A stretch of DNA of 64,000 bases from positions 1 through 64,000 of the forward strand of contig DATCYW010000100.1 of assembly GCA_036526255.1 (NCBI GenBank), given 5' to 3'. A program made the translations under genes and the position numbers. The notes beneath the pieces are model-generated. The model did no database searches, was not told where the DNA came from, and was given only the letters and a program-made list of their open reading frames with translations. Source of the stretch: Malonomonas sp036526255 (GTDB lineage Bacteria > Desulfobacterota > Desulfuromonadia > Desulfuromonadales > Geopsychrobacteraceae). Of this stretch, positions 1 to 7,943 are shown piece by piece. Within the stretch, counting starts at the first letter, position 1; each line of letters begins with the position of its first letter.

Positions 1-80
1 ACCCTCGAAACATTCGCACAATGGCTTTCAAGAGATATGAAGAAGCAATTCAGTGGTTAAATATTACTATAGAAAATGGC
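1..80 (+). other. AT-rich left flank of the IS, possible interrupted coding fragment
   Basis: The 80 bases before the insertion sequence are visibly richer in A+T than the rest of the window. One plus-strand frame is open from base 3 into the IS; from the ATG at 21 it would read MAFKRYEEAIQWLNITIENG and then enter the IS end. Another frame is open from base 1 and stops at 58-60. I cannot tell which, if either, is real, and recognise neither. The sequence does not continue the DUF2868 gene found on the other side of the IS. Confidence 0.3.
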
Positions 81-126
81 GTAAGCTTCCCCGTCAAGTA
101 GACAGTTGAAAAATAGAGTTTCCAGC
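81..126 (+). repeat. IS terminal inverted repeat, left
   Basis: The outer 12 bases, 81-92, are the exact complement of 1259-1270. Similarity to the right end continues with small gaps to about 126, through the AAAAATAGAGTTT stretch. Confidence 0.85.
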
Positions 127-903
127 GTTCTTTGAAAGATATTCAGCAGGCGTCAGATCCCCAAGAGAATCATGTGGCCGCTGCTCGTTGTATTCGAGTC
201 TCCACCAGTAGGTGGTTTCCCTTACCTCGTTCAGGTTTCGGAACAGGTACAGATCGAGCACTTCGTTGCGGTAGGTCTTGTTGAAGCGCTCGATATACGC
301 ATTCTGGTTCGGCTTGCCGGGCTGAATGTATTGAATCGTCATCCCGTGCTCTTCGGCCCAGACAATGAACTCACCACTGAGGAATTCGGCGCCGTTATCG
401 GTTCTCAGTGTTTCAGGCAGCCCACGCTCCAGACGGAGCCGCTCAAACACTCGGATCAGGCGCTTGCCGGTAATCGAGGTGTCGATCTCGACATGCAGCA
501 ATTCGCGGTTGAAATCGTCGATCACGTTGAAGGTTCGGAACCGGCGACCAGCATAAAGCGAATCGCTCATAAAATCGGCGGACCAGACCTGGTTCGGTTG
601 CAGTGGCACAAGCAAGGGTTGTTGAACACGTTTCGGCAGTCGCTTCTTGGCCCGGCGTTTCTGATTCAGATTCAGTTTGCAGTAGACACGATAAACACGC
701 TTGTGGTTCCAGCAGTGGAGCTTGCGCAGATATTTCCAGCATTTCCAGAAGCCCCAGCGAGGATGCTTGTCGAGCAGCCCGTTGATGGCATCAACGACTT
801 CTGCATCGCGATCTTGAGCCGCAGGGTTTCGATAATAGGCCGCCCGAGACAGGCCGATGCAGCGACAACTACGCTGCACAGACAATCGGTGCTCAGCAAT
901 CAA
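94..903 (-). CDS. IS3-family transposase OrfB (DDE integrase domain), probably frame-damaged
   Basis: The 269-residue product carries an HTH_21-type N-terminus followed by an rve integrase core. The catalytic triad is readable: Asp in WSADFMSD, Asp in RTDNGAEF, and Glu in YIERFNKTYRNEVLD. It would normally be made as OrfAB by a -1 slip on A-AAA-AAG at 941-947. The -1 frame does read ALRPSDKREAV, the expected family linker, but then reaches TGA at 900-902. The transposase frame resumes one base out of register (TTG at 901-903, LIAEHRL). A one-base deletion near the T run at 906-908 (minus strand) would explain this. As it stands only a TTG-started OrfB could be made. A sequencing error is the alternative. 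Confidence 0.85.
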   Translation of the reverse strand: MIAEHRLSVQRSCRCIGLSRAAYYRNPAAQDRDAEVVDAINGLLDKHPRWGFWKCWKYLRKLHCWNHKRVYRVYCKLNLNQKRRAKKRLPKRVQQPLLVPLQPNQVWSADFMSDSLYAGRRFRTFNVIDDFNRELLHVEIDTSITGKRLIRVFERLRLERGLPETLRTDNGAEFLSGEFIVWAEEHGMTIQYIQPGKPNQNAYIERFNKTYRNEVLDLYLFRNLNEVRETTYWWRLEYNEQRPHDSLGDLTPAEYLSKNAGNSIFQLST

Positions 904-934
904 GTAAATACAGCTTCGCGCTTGTCAGACGGCC

Positions 935-1201
935 TTAAAGCTTTTTTTCGATCAGGTCCTTCAGGGCCCGGTTTTCCAGAGCCATATCAGCGTACATGCG
1001 CTTGAGTTGGGAGAGTTCGCCCTCCATTTCCTTCAAGCGCTTGAGATCGGAAGTGCTCATGCCACCGTACTTCGATTTCCAGTTGTAGTAAGTGGCATCG
1101 GAGATCCCGTGCTTCCGGCAGATCTCTTTCACTAGAATGCCAGCTTCGCCTTCCTTAAGAATGGCGATAATCTGGTTTTCGGTAAAACGTATTTTTTTCA
1201 T
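935..1201 (-). CDS. IS3-family transposase OrfA (helix-turn-helix)
   Basis: The 88-residue protein opens KKIRFTENQIIAILKEGEAG, the usual start of IS3-family OrfA, with an HTH_Tnp_1 domain (KEICRKHGISDATYYNWKSKYGG) and a leucine-rich C-terminal coiled region (about 50-85) for dimerisation. Its last codons, GAA AAA AAG CTT TAA, hold the slippery heptamer A-AAA-AAG used for -1 frameshifting into orfB. It binds the terminal repeats and regulates transposition in this family. The gene itself looks intact. Confidence 0.9.
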   Translation of the reverse strand: MKKIRFTENQIIAILKEGEAGILVKEICRKHGISDATYYNWKSKYGGMSTSDLKRLKEMEGELSQLKRMYADMALENRALKDLIEKKL

Positions 1202-1224
1202 CAGAGCCTCCTGGCGTTAGTTTG

Positions 1225-1270
1225 CCAGAAAACTCTACTTTTGACATGTCAACCTACTGGGGAAGCTTAC
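1225..1270 (-). repeat. IS terminal inverted repeat, right
   Basis: Read on the minus strand it starts GTAAGCTTCCCC and continues to AAAGTAGAGTTTTC, matching the left end with a few mismatches and gaps. It lies just upstream of orfA, so it probably overlaps the transposase promoter region. Confidence 0.85.
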
Positions 1271-1931
1271 GGTCCGAAAAGACCACCAGGTAGAGACAAC
1301 CGGCCAGCGCACCGAGATTGAAAGCGACCCCGAAGACCTGCCCGGAGCGCAGGATCAGCCATTTTTCAACGCGCCCGAAAAGAGCACGATGCCGGTTGGC
1401 ATTTCCCCAAAAAGACAGCAGTGCAATTCGGTAGCGACCAGGAAGAAATCGACTGAAAAGTTGCGACAGGCGCCCCGGGCTGAACAGGCTGAAAGTTTCC
1501 CGTAGCGACTGAATCCCGGGGAGGTATCGCATGATCTTATCGGGAAGAATAGTCAAAGCGGTAAACAGCAGAAGCAGCAGCTGTAAACCGACCAACACCG
1601 CCATAAAATTGATGATGTTGACGGGGTGTGAGCCATCATAATAAAAAACACCCGCGGCAGTCAGCCACCCCAAACCTAACCCGACGATGACAAGGCCCAA
1701 GGTTGCGACACGCAGTGCGGCCGAAACCCGTTGTCCGGCGGACGCATCTTCCTGGTGGGTCGTTTTGTCCAGCCATGCGGATAATTGCATCACCGGCGCA
1801 GTCGCCAAAGCCTACAACGCGATACCGACGGGACGGTCGCGACGACGCAATTGGGCATCGCTTTGCGCCTCGTCTTTTTCGATCTGGTCTACCAGGTTAA
1901 CCAGATGCTTCAATGTCGCCGGCTGTTTCAT
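1271..1931 (-). pseudogene. DUF2868-like membrane protein, nonsense-mutated and truncated by the IS
   Basis: From ATG at 1931 the frame reads MKQPATLKHLVNLVDQIEKD and continues to RRRDRPVGIAL, then meets TAG at 1812-1814. The same frame continues past it as ALATAPVMQLSAWLDKT with two or more hydrophobic helices (about LGLVIVGLGLGWLTAAGVFYY and VLVGLQLLLLLFTAL). It ends abruptly at CLYLVVFSD, where the IS end begins. Layout and motifs fit the N-terminal half of DUF2868 proteins, integral membrane proteins of unknown function often paired with a DUF3482 GTPase gene; that pairing is recalled family knowledge and no partner is present here. The remainder of the gene is not found beyond the IS. 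Either the internal stop or the IS alone would inactivate it. Confidence 0.7.
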
Positions 1932-2050
1932 AGCTTCTGAAGGTGAGGGTGGCAGAGACCCTGAATGATTGTCGAACAGGTCAAAGCATCAGTTGGAAAT
2001 AATAGCAAAGTTAGGGGAAAAGGATATCGATAAAGAACTCAGGGCAGCTT

Positions 2051-3280
2051 TCAGTCGTCGCTGTGTTTCAACCGGGTAACGACCTCGACAGTCGCATGCA
2101 GCGTTTTGTGCACCGGACAGCGTTCAGCAATCTCCAGTAATCTCTGTCGCTGGTCAGCGGTCAGGTCGCCGATCAGTTCCAATTCACGACTAAAACGATC
2201 TATTTTGCCATTTTTCTCTTCACAGGCAGCGCAGTCCTCAGCATGAATCTTTTCGTGACTTAAGCGCACGACCGCTGACTGCAGTGGCCAGCCCTTGCGC
2301 CGGGCATACATCTGCACGGTCATACTGGTACAGGCCCCGAGGGCGCTCAGCAGATAATCGTAAGGGGTCGGCCCGCGGTTGCTGCCACCGTAAGCCACGG
2401 GCTCATCGGCCGTCAGCGCATGGCCATTGGCAAAGAGTTCGGTATAAAAACCTTCCGGGCCGGTTCGTGCCGTCACCCGGTTATCAATCACCGCCGATTC
2501 GATCACGGCAGGCTCTGCTTCGGCCAGATAGCGACAGGCCCAACTGGCGATCATCTGGCCGACATAACGGGCATCGCTGTCGCGACTGAGCAGATGATCA
2601 GCCCCATCGAGACTGATAAACGATTTCGGATGTTTCGCCGCCTGATAAATTTTCGCCGCATTTTCGATCCCGACAACCTGATCGAGCGGCGAATGCAGCA
2701 CCAGCAGGGCCGCCCGCAAACGCCCGAGTTGTTCCTCAACCTGTTGGGCAGAAAGATCGACGAAAAACTGCCGGCGGAACTTGAACTGGCGACCGGCCAG
2801 ATTGACCTGCGCTTCCCCCTCGCGTTTGATCTGCTCCAGGCTGTCGGCAAACAGGTGGCTGACATGTTCCGGATCAAAGGGAGCAGCAACCGTCGCAACA
2901 GCGCGAACCTCTGGCAGCAGAGCAGCAGCCTGCAACACCGCCGCACCGCCGAAGGAATGGCCGATTAATATTTCCGGGCTTTGATAGTCCTGCCCCAGCC
3001 ATTGTGCGGCAGCGACCAAGTCAGCGACATTCGAGCTGAAATTGCTGGTGGAAAAATCGCCTTCGCTGTCACCCAAGCCAGTAAAATCGAAGCGCAGCAC
3101 GGCAATCTTTTCCTGCGTCAGCGCGTGCGCGATCTGTCCACTCGACTTTAGATTTTTGCCACAGGTGAAACAATGGGCGAACAGTGCCCAGGCGCGGGGA
3201 GTTTCATCTTCCGGCAGGTCGATCCGGCCGGAGAGCTGCTCGCCAGCGGCATTCGGAAATTTCACATTGTAGCTTTTCAT
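2051..3280 (-). CDS. Alpha/beta hydrolase-OsmC fusion protein
   Basis: This 409-residue protein joins two domains. Residues 1-250 form an alpha/beta hydrolase with nucleophile Ser109 in GHSFGG, an Asp in HSPLDQVVG and a His in DGADHLLS. Residues about 265-405 form an OsmC/Ohr domain with the peroxidatic cysteine pair Cys317 (GACTSM) and Cys388 (RCPVHKTL). Known fusions of this kind are annotated as bifunctional hydrolase/OsmC proteins. OsmC domains reduce organic hydroperoxides; the hydrolase substrate is unknown. No signal peptide is seen, so it is probably cytoplasmic. GGAGGGG lies 7 bases before the ATG. It is 51 bases downstream of ilvD and may be read through from it. Confidence 0.9.
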   Translation of the reverse strand: MKSYNVKFPNAAGEQLSGRIDLPEDETPRAWALFAHCFTCGKNLKSSGQIAHALTQEKIAVLRFDFTGLGDSEGDFSTSNFSSNVADLVAAAQWLGQDYQSPEILIGHSFGGAAVLQAAALLPEVRAVATVAAPFDPEHVSHLFADSLEQIKREGEAQVNLAGRQFKFRRQFFVDLSAQQVEEQLGRLRAALLVLHSPLDQVVGIENAAKIYQAAKHPKSFISLDGADHLLSRDSDARYVGQMIASWACRYLAEAEPAVIESAVIDNRVTARTGPEGFYTELFANGHALTADEPVAYGGSNRGPTPYDYLLSALGACTSMTVQMYARRKGWPLQSAVVRLSHEKIHAEDCAACEEKNGKIDRFSRELELIGDLTADQRQRLLEIAERCPVHKTLHATVEVVTRLKHSDD

Positions 3281-3331
3281 CTCATGGCCCCTCCGGAACC
3301 TGCTGCGTGCTGCTGAACACTGCGACTGAAC

Positions 3332-5035
3332 TTAGCTGGTCACCGCCCCTTGCGATGCCGATGAAACCAGCCTTGCGTATTTAGCCAGGACACCGCTGGA
3401 GTATTTCACCGCCGGGGCCTGCCAACGTTGTTGACGGCGCTCGAGTTCAGGCGTAGGCACCAGCAGGTTCAACTCTTCGGTCTCCAGATTGATCTCGATC
3501 AGATCGCCTTCTGCGATCAGCGCCAGCAGCCCGCCGACCTGCGCTTCAGGGGCGACATGGCCGATCATGATGCCGTGAGTGCCGCCGGAGAAGCGGCCGT
3601 CGGTGATCAGCGCGACGCTGTCGCCCAGCCCGGCGCCCATCAGCGCCGCCGAGGGGGCCAGCATCTCGCGCATGCCGGGACCGCCTTTCGGCCCTTCATA
3701 GCGGATGACGATGACGTCGCCCGGCGCAATCTTGCCGCCCAGAATGGCTGCCAGCGCTTCTTCCTCGCGCTCGAAAACCCGTGCCGGGCCGGAACTGGTC
3801 GCTAAGTTTTTGCCGCTCTGCTTGAGGACACAGCCTTCGGCCGCCAGATTGCCGTGCAGGATGCGGATATGTTTTCCCGCCGGCGCGTAAGGGGCATCTG
3901 CGGTAAAGATGATGTCCTGACCAGTCGGCAGCCCAGGCAGATCCGCCAGATTCTCAGCGATGGTCTGACCGCTGACGGTCAGGCAGTCACCGTGCAGGTA
4001 GCCGGCATCAAGCAGCTGCTTCATCACCAAGGGCACGCCACCGATCCGGTGCAAATCATTCATCAGATAGCGGCCGAAGGGCTTGAAGTTGCCGAGCAGC
4101 GGCACCTTTTTGGTGATGGCAGCGATATCCGCAAGGCTCAGTTCGACATCCGCCTCTTTCGCCAGCGCCAGCAGGTGCAGCACGGCGTTGGTCGAGCCAC
4201 CGAGCGCCCAGGCCACCGTCAGGCCATTTTCGAAGGCTTTGCGGGTCATGATGTCGCGGGCAGAACGCCCCGACTTGAGCAGGCCGATCAGGGCAACCGC
4301 GCTGCGGGCGGCATCTTCGCGCTTGTCGGCGGAGATGTGATTGTCGCTATCGACGGCCATGTTCGAAGAGGAACCGGGCAGGCTCATCCCCATCGCTTCA
4401 ATTGCTGCGGCCATGGTGTTGGCGGTGTACATGCCGCCGCAGGAACCGGCGCCGGGGCAGGAGTTGCACTCGATGGCGTGCAGCTGTTGGTCATCGATTT
4501 TGCCCGCGGCATGGGCGCCGATGCCCTCAAAGGCGCTGACGATATTGAGTTCTTCGTTATTATGATGGCCCGGCAGGATGCTGCCGCCGTAGAGGGTCAG
4601 GCCGATCAGGTTGTTGCGCGCGATCGGCATCAAGGCCGCGGGGATGGTTTTATCGCAACCACAGAGGGTCAGCACCGCATCGACCCGGTAGCCCTCGGTC
4701 ATCAGCTCGATGGCATCGGCGATCACCTCGCGGCTGACCAGCGAGTATTTCATCGCCTCGGTGCCCATCGAAATGCCATCGGAGACCACCGGCGTACCGA
4801 AGACAATCGCCTTACCGCCGGCCGCTTCGATCTCGGCCTGCAGCAGATCCCCCAGTTCACGAATATGATCGTTACAGGGCGTACCGTTGGTGTAAGGAAC
4901 CGCCAGGGCGATCAGCGGTTTTTCAAAATCAGCATCACTAAACCGGACCGCCCGCAGCATGGTCCGCGCTGCGGTGCGTTCAACCCAGTTGTCGCTTGCC
5001 CGGTTGCCGGTAATTTCGCCGCTGCGCCGTTTCAT
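3332..5035 (-). CDS. ilvD: Dihydroxy-acid dehydratase
   Basis: IlvD dehydrates 2,3-dihydroxy-isovalerate and 2,3-dihydroxy-3-methylvalerate to the 2-keto acids, the third shared step of valine and isoleucine synthesis. At 567 residues it has the normal family length. The three Fe-S cluster cysteines are visible: Cys54 (GTPCNDH), Cys127 (CGCDKT) and Cys199 (GAGSCGGM). The C-terminal DGRFSGGTHG motif is also present. The start at 5035 has a good GGAGG. It follows ilvN by 10 bases, so ilvB-ilvN-ilvD form one operon. The N-terminal ~20 residues are unlike the common MRS start and may be a lineage extension. Confidence 0.96.
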   Translation of the reverse strand: MKRRSGEITGNRASDNWVERTAARTMLRAVRFSDADFEKPLIALAVPYTNGTPCNDHIRELGDLLQAEIEAAGGKAIVFGTPVVSDGISMGTEAMKYSLVSREVIADAIELMTEGYRVDAVLTLCGCDKTIPAALMPIARNNLIGLTLYGGSILPGHHNNEELNIVSAFEGIGAHAAGKIDDQQLHAIECNSCPGAGSCGGMYTANTMAAAIEAMGMSLPGSSSNMAVDSDNHISADKREDAARSAVALIGLLKSGRSARDIMTRKAFENGLTVAWALGGSTNAVLHLLALAKEADVELSLADIAAITKKVPLLGNFKPFGRYLMNDLHRIGGVPLVMKQLLDAGYLHGDCLTVSGQTIAENLADLPGLPTGQDIIFTADAPYAPAGKHIRILHGNLAAEGCVLKQSGKNLATSSGPARVFEREEEALAAILGGKIAPGDVIVIRYEGPKGGPGMREMLAPSAALMGAGLGDSVALITDGRFSGGTHGIMIGHVAPEAQVGGLLALIAEGDLIEINLETEELNLLVPTPELERRQQRWQAPAVKYSSGVLAKYARLVSSASQGAVTS

Positions 5036-5045
5036 ACTGCCTCCA

Positions 5046-5516
5046 TTATTTCTCTAAAGCGGTAACCCCGGTCCGGGCGATTTCGATGATATGCTCATGG
5101 CCGATCTCTTCGAGAAAGGTGTCGATGCGGATGGTCGATCCGGCCACCTGCAGAATATGGATATCCTCAATGTTCTGATCGAGCACCTCAAAGTTGTATC
5201 GCCCGTGAAACGATTCCAGGTGGCTGGCGTCAACCTCCAGCTTGATGATCGCCACTTCACGCCAATAACTGTGATCGGTGTCGAGTTCCTTGGCCGAAAT
5301 CACCTCGGTGAATTTCTCCAGTTGCTTGATCACCTGAGTCACCTTGGCCTGATCATCCTCCCGCAGGGTGATGGTCATCCTGCTGATCCCCGGTTTGCGC
5401 GAACTGCAGACGGTCAGGGTGTCGACGTTGTACATCTTTTTACGGATCAGCATCGAAACCTTGTTGAGCACACCGGGCCGATCGAGCATAAAAGCTAAAA
5501 TTGCACGCCTTTTCAT
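5046..5516 (-). CDS. ilvN: Acetolactate synthase small (regulatory) subunit
   Basis: The 156-residue protein has an N-terminal ACT domain (about 4-75, beginning RRAILAFMLDRPGVLNKVSM) and the ALS small-subunit C-terminal domain (about 80-156). This subunit binds IlvB, raises its activity and gives feedback inhibition by branched-chain amino acids. The ATG overlaps the ilvB stop by 4 bases, pointing to translational coupling and equal supply of the two subunits. Length is typical of the short IlvH/IlvN type. Confidence 0.95.
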   Translation of the reverse strand: MKRRAILAFMLDRPGVLNKVSMLIRKKMYNVDTLTVCSSRKPGISRMTITLREDDQAKVTQVIKQLEKFTEVISAKELDTDHSYWREVAIIKLEVDASHLESFHGRYNFEVLDQNIEDIHILQVAGSTIRIDTFLEEIGHEHIIEIARTGVTALEK

Positions 5517-7279
5517 TGTTCCCCTCCGTCATTGTCACTGTCAGTGGTGATCGGCTGGGGGCGCTTGGTCAGCATATCGCCAAAACCGCCGCCGGACGGA
5601 ACCATCGGCAAAATCATCTCGCTCGGATCGCAGATAAATTCCAGGACCATTGCGCCCTGATGATCGATCGCTGCCTGCAGCGCCGGGACCACGTCCGCCA
5701 GCTGTTCGACTTTACGGTAAGGGATGCCATAGGCCTGGGCGATCAACCCGAAATCGGGGCTCTGCATCGGCGTGCCGGCAAAGCGACCATCGAAAAACAG
5801 CGATTGCCACTGGCGCACCATACCGAGGTAACCATTGTTGAGCAGGATGATTTTGACATCCAGCTGCTGCTCCATGATGGTGCCCAACTCCTGAATATTC
5901 ATCTGGATTCCACCATCGCCACTGATCGACCAGACCCGCTCGGTGGGACGGGCCAGCTTGACGCCGATGGCCATCGGCAGCGAAGCGCCCATGGTGCCAG
6001 CACCGCCGGAGGCGAACCAGCTGTTCACGGTCTGGTAGTTATAAAAACGCGCCGACATCATCTGGTGCTGACCGACATCAGGCACGATCAGATCCTTGCC
6101 TCCGGTCAGCACTGAGAGCTGGTGGACGATTGTTTTCATCAGCAGCTTGCCGCCGTCACCAACGCCGGTTTCAATCTCCTGGCGCAGATCTTCAGCCATC
6201 ACCTGACGGAAACCCTCGATCTTTTCGAACCAGCGACGGCGCGGTTTATAGGTGAGCATCGGATCACCGACCAGGACGTGCAGGGTGCGGTAAACATCGG
6301 CGTTGATCGCCACCGTGGTGGCGACATTTTTATCAATTTCGGAGGGGTCGATCTCAACGTGAATCACGTCGGCGTTCTGCGCATACTCATTGAGTTTGCC
6401 GGTGACCCGGTCATCGAAACGCATGCCGAACGAGATCAGCAGGTCGGCTTCCATAATCGCCCGGTTGGCCTCGACGGTGCCGTGCATCCCCATCATCCCC
6501 AGGTGCAGCGGGTGATCGGCGGGAATCGCGGAAAGTCCGTGCAGGGTCGAGGCGATGGGGATATTGACCTTTTCGGCGAACTCCTGCAGCAGCTTGCCGG
6601 CGTTGCTGTTGATCACGCCGTGGCCGCAGAACATCACCGGCCGCTCGCTGCGGTTGATCAGCTTGATGGCCCGCTGCAGCGTTTCCCGCTCCGGGGTCGG
6701 ATGATAGTAGAAACCGGGCAGATTCGGCCGGAAACTTTTCACATCGAACTGGTATTCGTCGGCCACCAGCTGGTTCTGCACATCCTTGGGAATATCGATC
6801 ACCACCGGTCCGCCGCGGCCGGTAGTGGCGACGTAGAAGGCCTCATGCATGGTCATCTCCACCTCTTCGGCGGCCAGCGGCATGTAGGTCTGCTTGCAGA
6901 TCGGCATCATCACCCCGACCACATCGCTTTCCTGAAAGGCATCGGTCGCGATCACCCCGGTGGCCACCTGGCCGGTCACAGCCAGCATCGGCACTGAATC
7001 CATATAGGCGTCGGCGATGCCGGTGGCCAGATTCATCGCCCCCGGTCCCGAGGTGGTCATGCAGACACCGACCTGCGGGTTGTCGGTCGACAGCGAGGCC
7101 CGCGAGATCCCCTGCGACATGAATGCAGCACCCTGTTCGTGGCGCGACATGATAAAACGAAAGTCACCCAGCTTATCCATCTCGTCAAAGATCGGCATGA
7201 TGGCCCCACCGGTGTAGCCGAAGATGTACTTGACGCCCTGCTCTTTCAGCGCCCGTAGCAGTAATTTTTTCCCTGTCAT
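5513..7279 (-). CDS. ilvB: Acetolactate synthase large (catalytic) subunit
   Basis: This ThDP-dependent enzyme condenses two pyruvates, or pyruvate and 2-ketobutyrate, at the first shared step of branched-chain amino acid synthesis. The 588 residues show the ThDP-activating Glu48 (SRHEQGAAF), the FAD-linked middle domain, and the ThDP/Mg motif GDGGIQMNIQELGT followed by LLNNGYLGMVRQWQ. GAGGAGA precedes the ATG. It is the first gene of ilvB-ilvN-ilvD. I saw no T-box or peptide attenuator in the 240 bases upstream. Confidence 0.96.
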   Translation of the reverse strand: MTGKKLLLRALKEQGVKYIFGYTGGAIMPIFDEMDKLGDFRFIMSRHEQGAAFMSQGISRASLSTDNPQVGVCMTTSGPGAMNLATGIADAYMDSVPMLAVTGQVATGVIATDAFQESDVVGVMMPICKQTYMPLAAEEVEMTMHEAFYVATTGRGGPVVIDIPKDVQNQLVADEYQFDVKSFRPNLPGFYYHPTPERETLQRAIKLINRSERPVMFCGHGVINSNAGKLLQEFAEKVNIPIASTLHGLSAIPADHPLHLGMMGMHGTVEANRAIMEADLLISFGMRFDDRVTGKLNEYAQNADVIHVEIDPSEIDKNVATTVAINADVYRTLHVLVGDPMLTYKPRRRWFEKIEGFRQVMAEDLRQEIETGVGDGGKLLMKTIVHQLSVLTGGKDLIVPDVGQHQMMSARFYNYQTVNSWFASGGAGTMGASLPMAIGVKLARPTERVWSISGDGGIQMNIQELGTIMEQQLDVKIILLNNGYLGMVRQWQSLFFDGRFAGTPMQSPDFGLIAQAYGIPYRKVEQLADVVPALQAAIDHQGAMVLEFICDPSEMILPMVPSGGGFGDMLTKRPQPITTDSDNDGGEQ

Positions 7280-7520
7280 CGGTCTCCTCTTTTCCTGCGA
7301 TTACCCTTTAATGAAACAAACCAGGAGCAATCATAACAAAACTGGTATGAAATATCGACTGTCGTGTAGATTTATCACGATAGCCTGTTTTTTTTAGGCT
7401 CTGTGAGTAATTTGAACTGATTTTCATAGGAAATCACCAGCGGAGTTTTTTCTGATGTGTGAAATATTCTGACACTCTCCGATCCTATGATCATCATTCT
7501 TCTTGAATCCAGGGAGTTAG
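7280..7520. other. Intergenic region upstream of ilvB, no clear signal
   Basis: This AT-rich divergent gap separates ilvB (minus) from the 61-residue ORF (plus). It must carry the ilvBND promoter. A TATGAT-like -10 is present on the minus strand near 7340 but no convincing -35 goes with it. A short AGCCT/AGGCT repeat around eight T's (near 7381-7399) is too weak to call a terminator. Confidence 0.3.
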
Positions 7521-7706
7521 ATGGCCCCAAAATCAAAATTACTGAATGAAGCTCACGTCCTTGCTGCCTTCAGGGAGCTTCACCCTGTTATACAGAAGCG
7601 GATCTTCGCAAAACTCAAGAACCCGCTTGGCGAAGAAAAGTTTTCCATCGGTCCTTTCATCGAAGAGTTGCGCAACAAGAGGGTCACCTTACGGAATGTG
7701 CCATAA
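7521..7706 (+). CDS. Hypothetical protein, 61 residues
   Basis: Starting at an ATG with AGGGAG 5-10 bases upstream, this short ORF encodes a soluble, lysine-rich, mostly helical protein (KSKLLNEAHVLAAFRELHPV, then IEELRNKRVTLRNVP). No known domain is recognised and there are no membrane segments. It stands alone next to tRNA-Leu in an otherwise gene-poor stretch. It may be a complete small gene or the 5' remnant of a longer one from a mobile element. Codon use and base composition are not strongly diagnostic. Confidence 0.45.
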   Translation: MAPKSKLLNEAHVLAAFRELHPVIQKRIFAKLKNPLGEEKFSIGPFIEELRNKRVTLRNVP

Positions 7707-7790
7707 GCCCTCCAGTGGTCCGACAAATTTCTGTAAGTTGTGGCCCCGTTTGTGGACCCCTAGCAAGAACATGAGGTTGGCTAGGTGCCT

Positions 7791-7836
7791 GAAAAAGCGA
7801 AAAGCCCCACCATCTTAGACAGATAGCAGGGCTTTC
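7791..7836 (-). terminator. Intrinsic terminator of tRNA-Leu
   Basis: On the minus strand AAAGCCC (7829-7835) pairs with GGGCTTT (7801-7807) across a loop of about 20 bases, and is followed by TTTTCGCTTTTTC. It lies just past the tRNA 3' end. Confidence 0.65.
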
Positions 7837-7846
7837 AGAGTTGTCT

Positions 7847-7931
7847 TGGTACCGAAGGCCGGAATCGAACCGGCACGCCGTGAAGCAACGGTGTTTGAGA
7901 CCGTCGTGTCTACCAATTCCACCACTTCGGC
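7847..7931 (-). tRNA. tRNA-Leu (anticodon CAA)
   Basis: The 85-nt sequence has the acceptor stem GCCGAAG/CTTCGGT, the D-arm (GGAATTGGTAGACAC), the anticodon stem ACGGT/ACCGT with loop CTCAAAC (anticodon CAA, reading UUG), a class II variable arm and the T-arm GCCGGTTCGATTCCGGC. The 3' CCA is encoded. It is transcribed alone from its own promoter. Confidence 0.95.
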
Positions 7932-7943
7932 ACGAGATTGACG

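Larger units (their letters stand above)
81..1270 (-). mobile_element. IS3-family insertion sequence (IS407-like)
   Basis: The element is about 1.19 kb. It is bounded by perfect 12-bp inverted repeats, GTAAGCTTCCCC at 81-92 and its complement at 1259-1270, which continue inward as an imperfect repeat of about 45 bp ending near TAGAGTTT. Inside are an orfA with an HTH and an orfB with the rve/DDE domain, arranged as in IS3-family elements that make OrfAB by -1 frameshifting. The bases next to the two ends (TGGC on the left, GGTC on the right) do not form a direct repeat. The ends also lack the TG...CA tips usual in the family. The frame linking orfA to orfB looks damaged (see orfB), so this copy may be unable to transpose. 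Confidence 0.9.

Noticed and set aside
172..1005. A 277-codon plus-strand frame across the IS
   Set aside because: It runs antisense to orfB, whose DDE motifs identify the real strand.
3854..5065. A 403-codon open frame on the plus strand opposite ilvD
   Set aside because: It is antisense to a clear IlvD with intact Fe-S cysteines and reads as a basic, low-information sequence with no domain.
7280..7520. T-box or leader-peptide attenuator upstream of ilvB
   Set aside because: No T-box sequence, no run of Leu/Val/Ile codons in a short ORF and no terminator pair were found.
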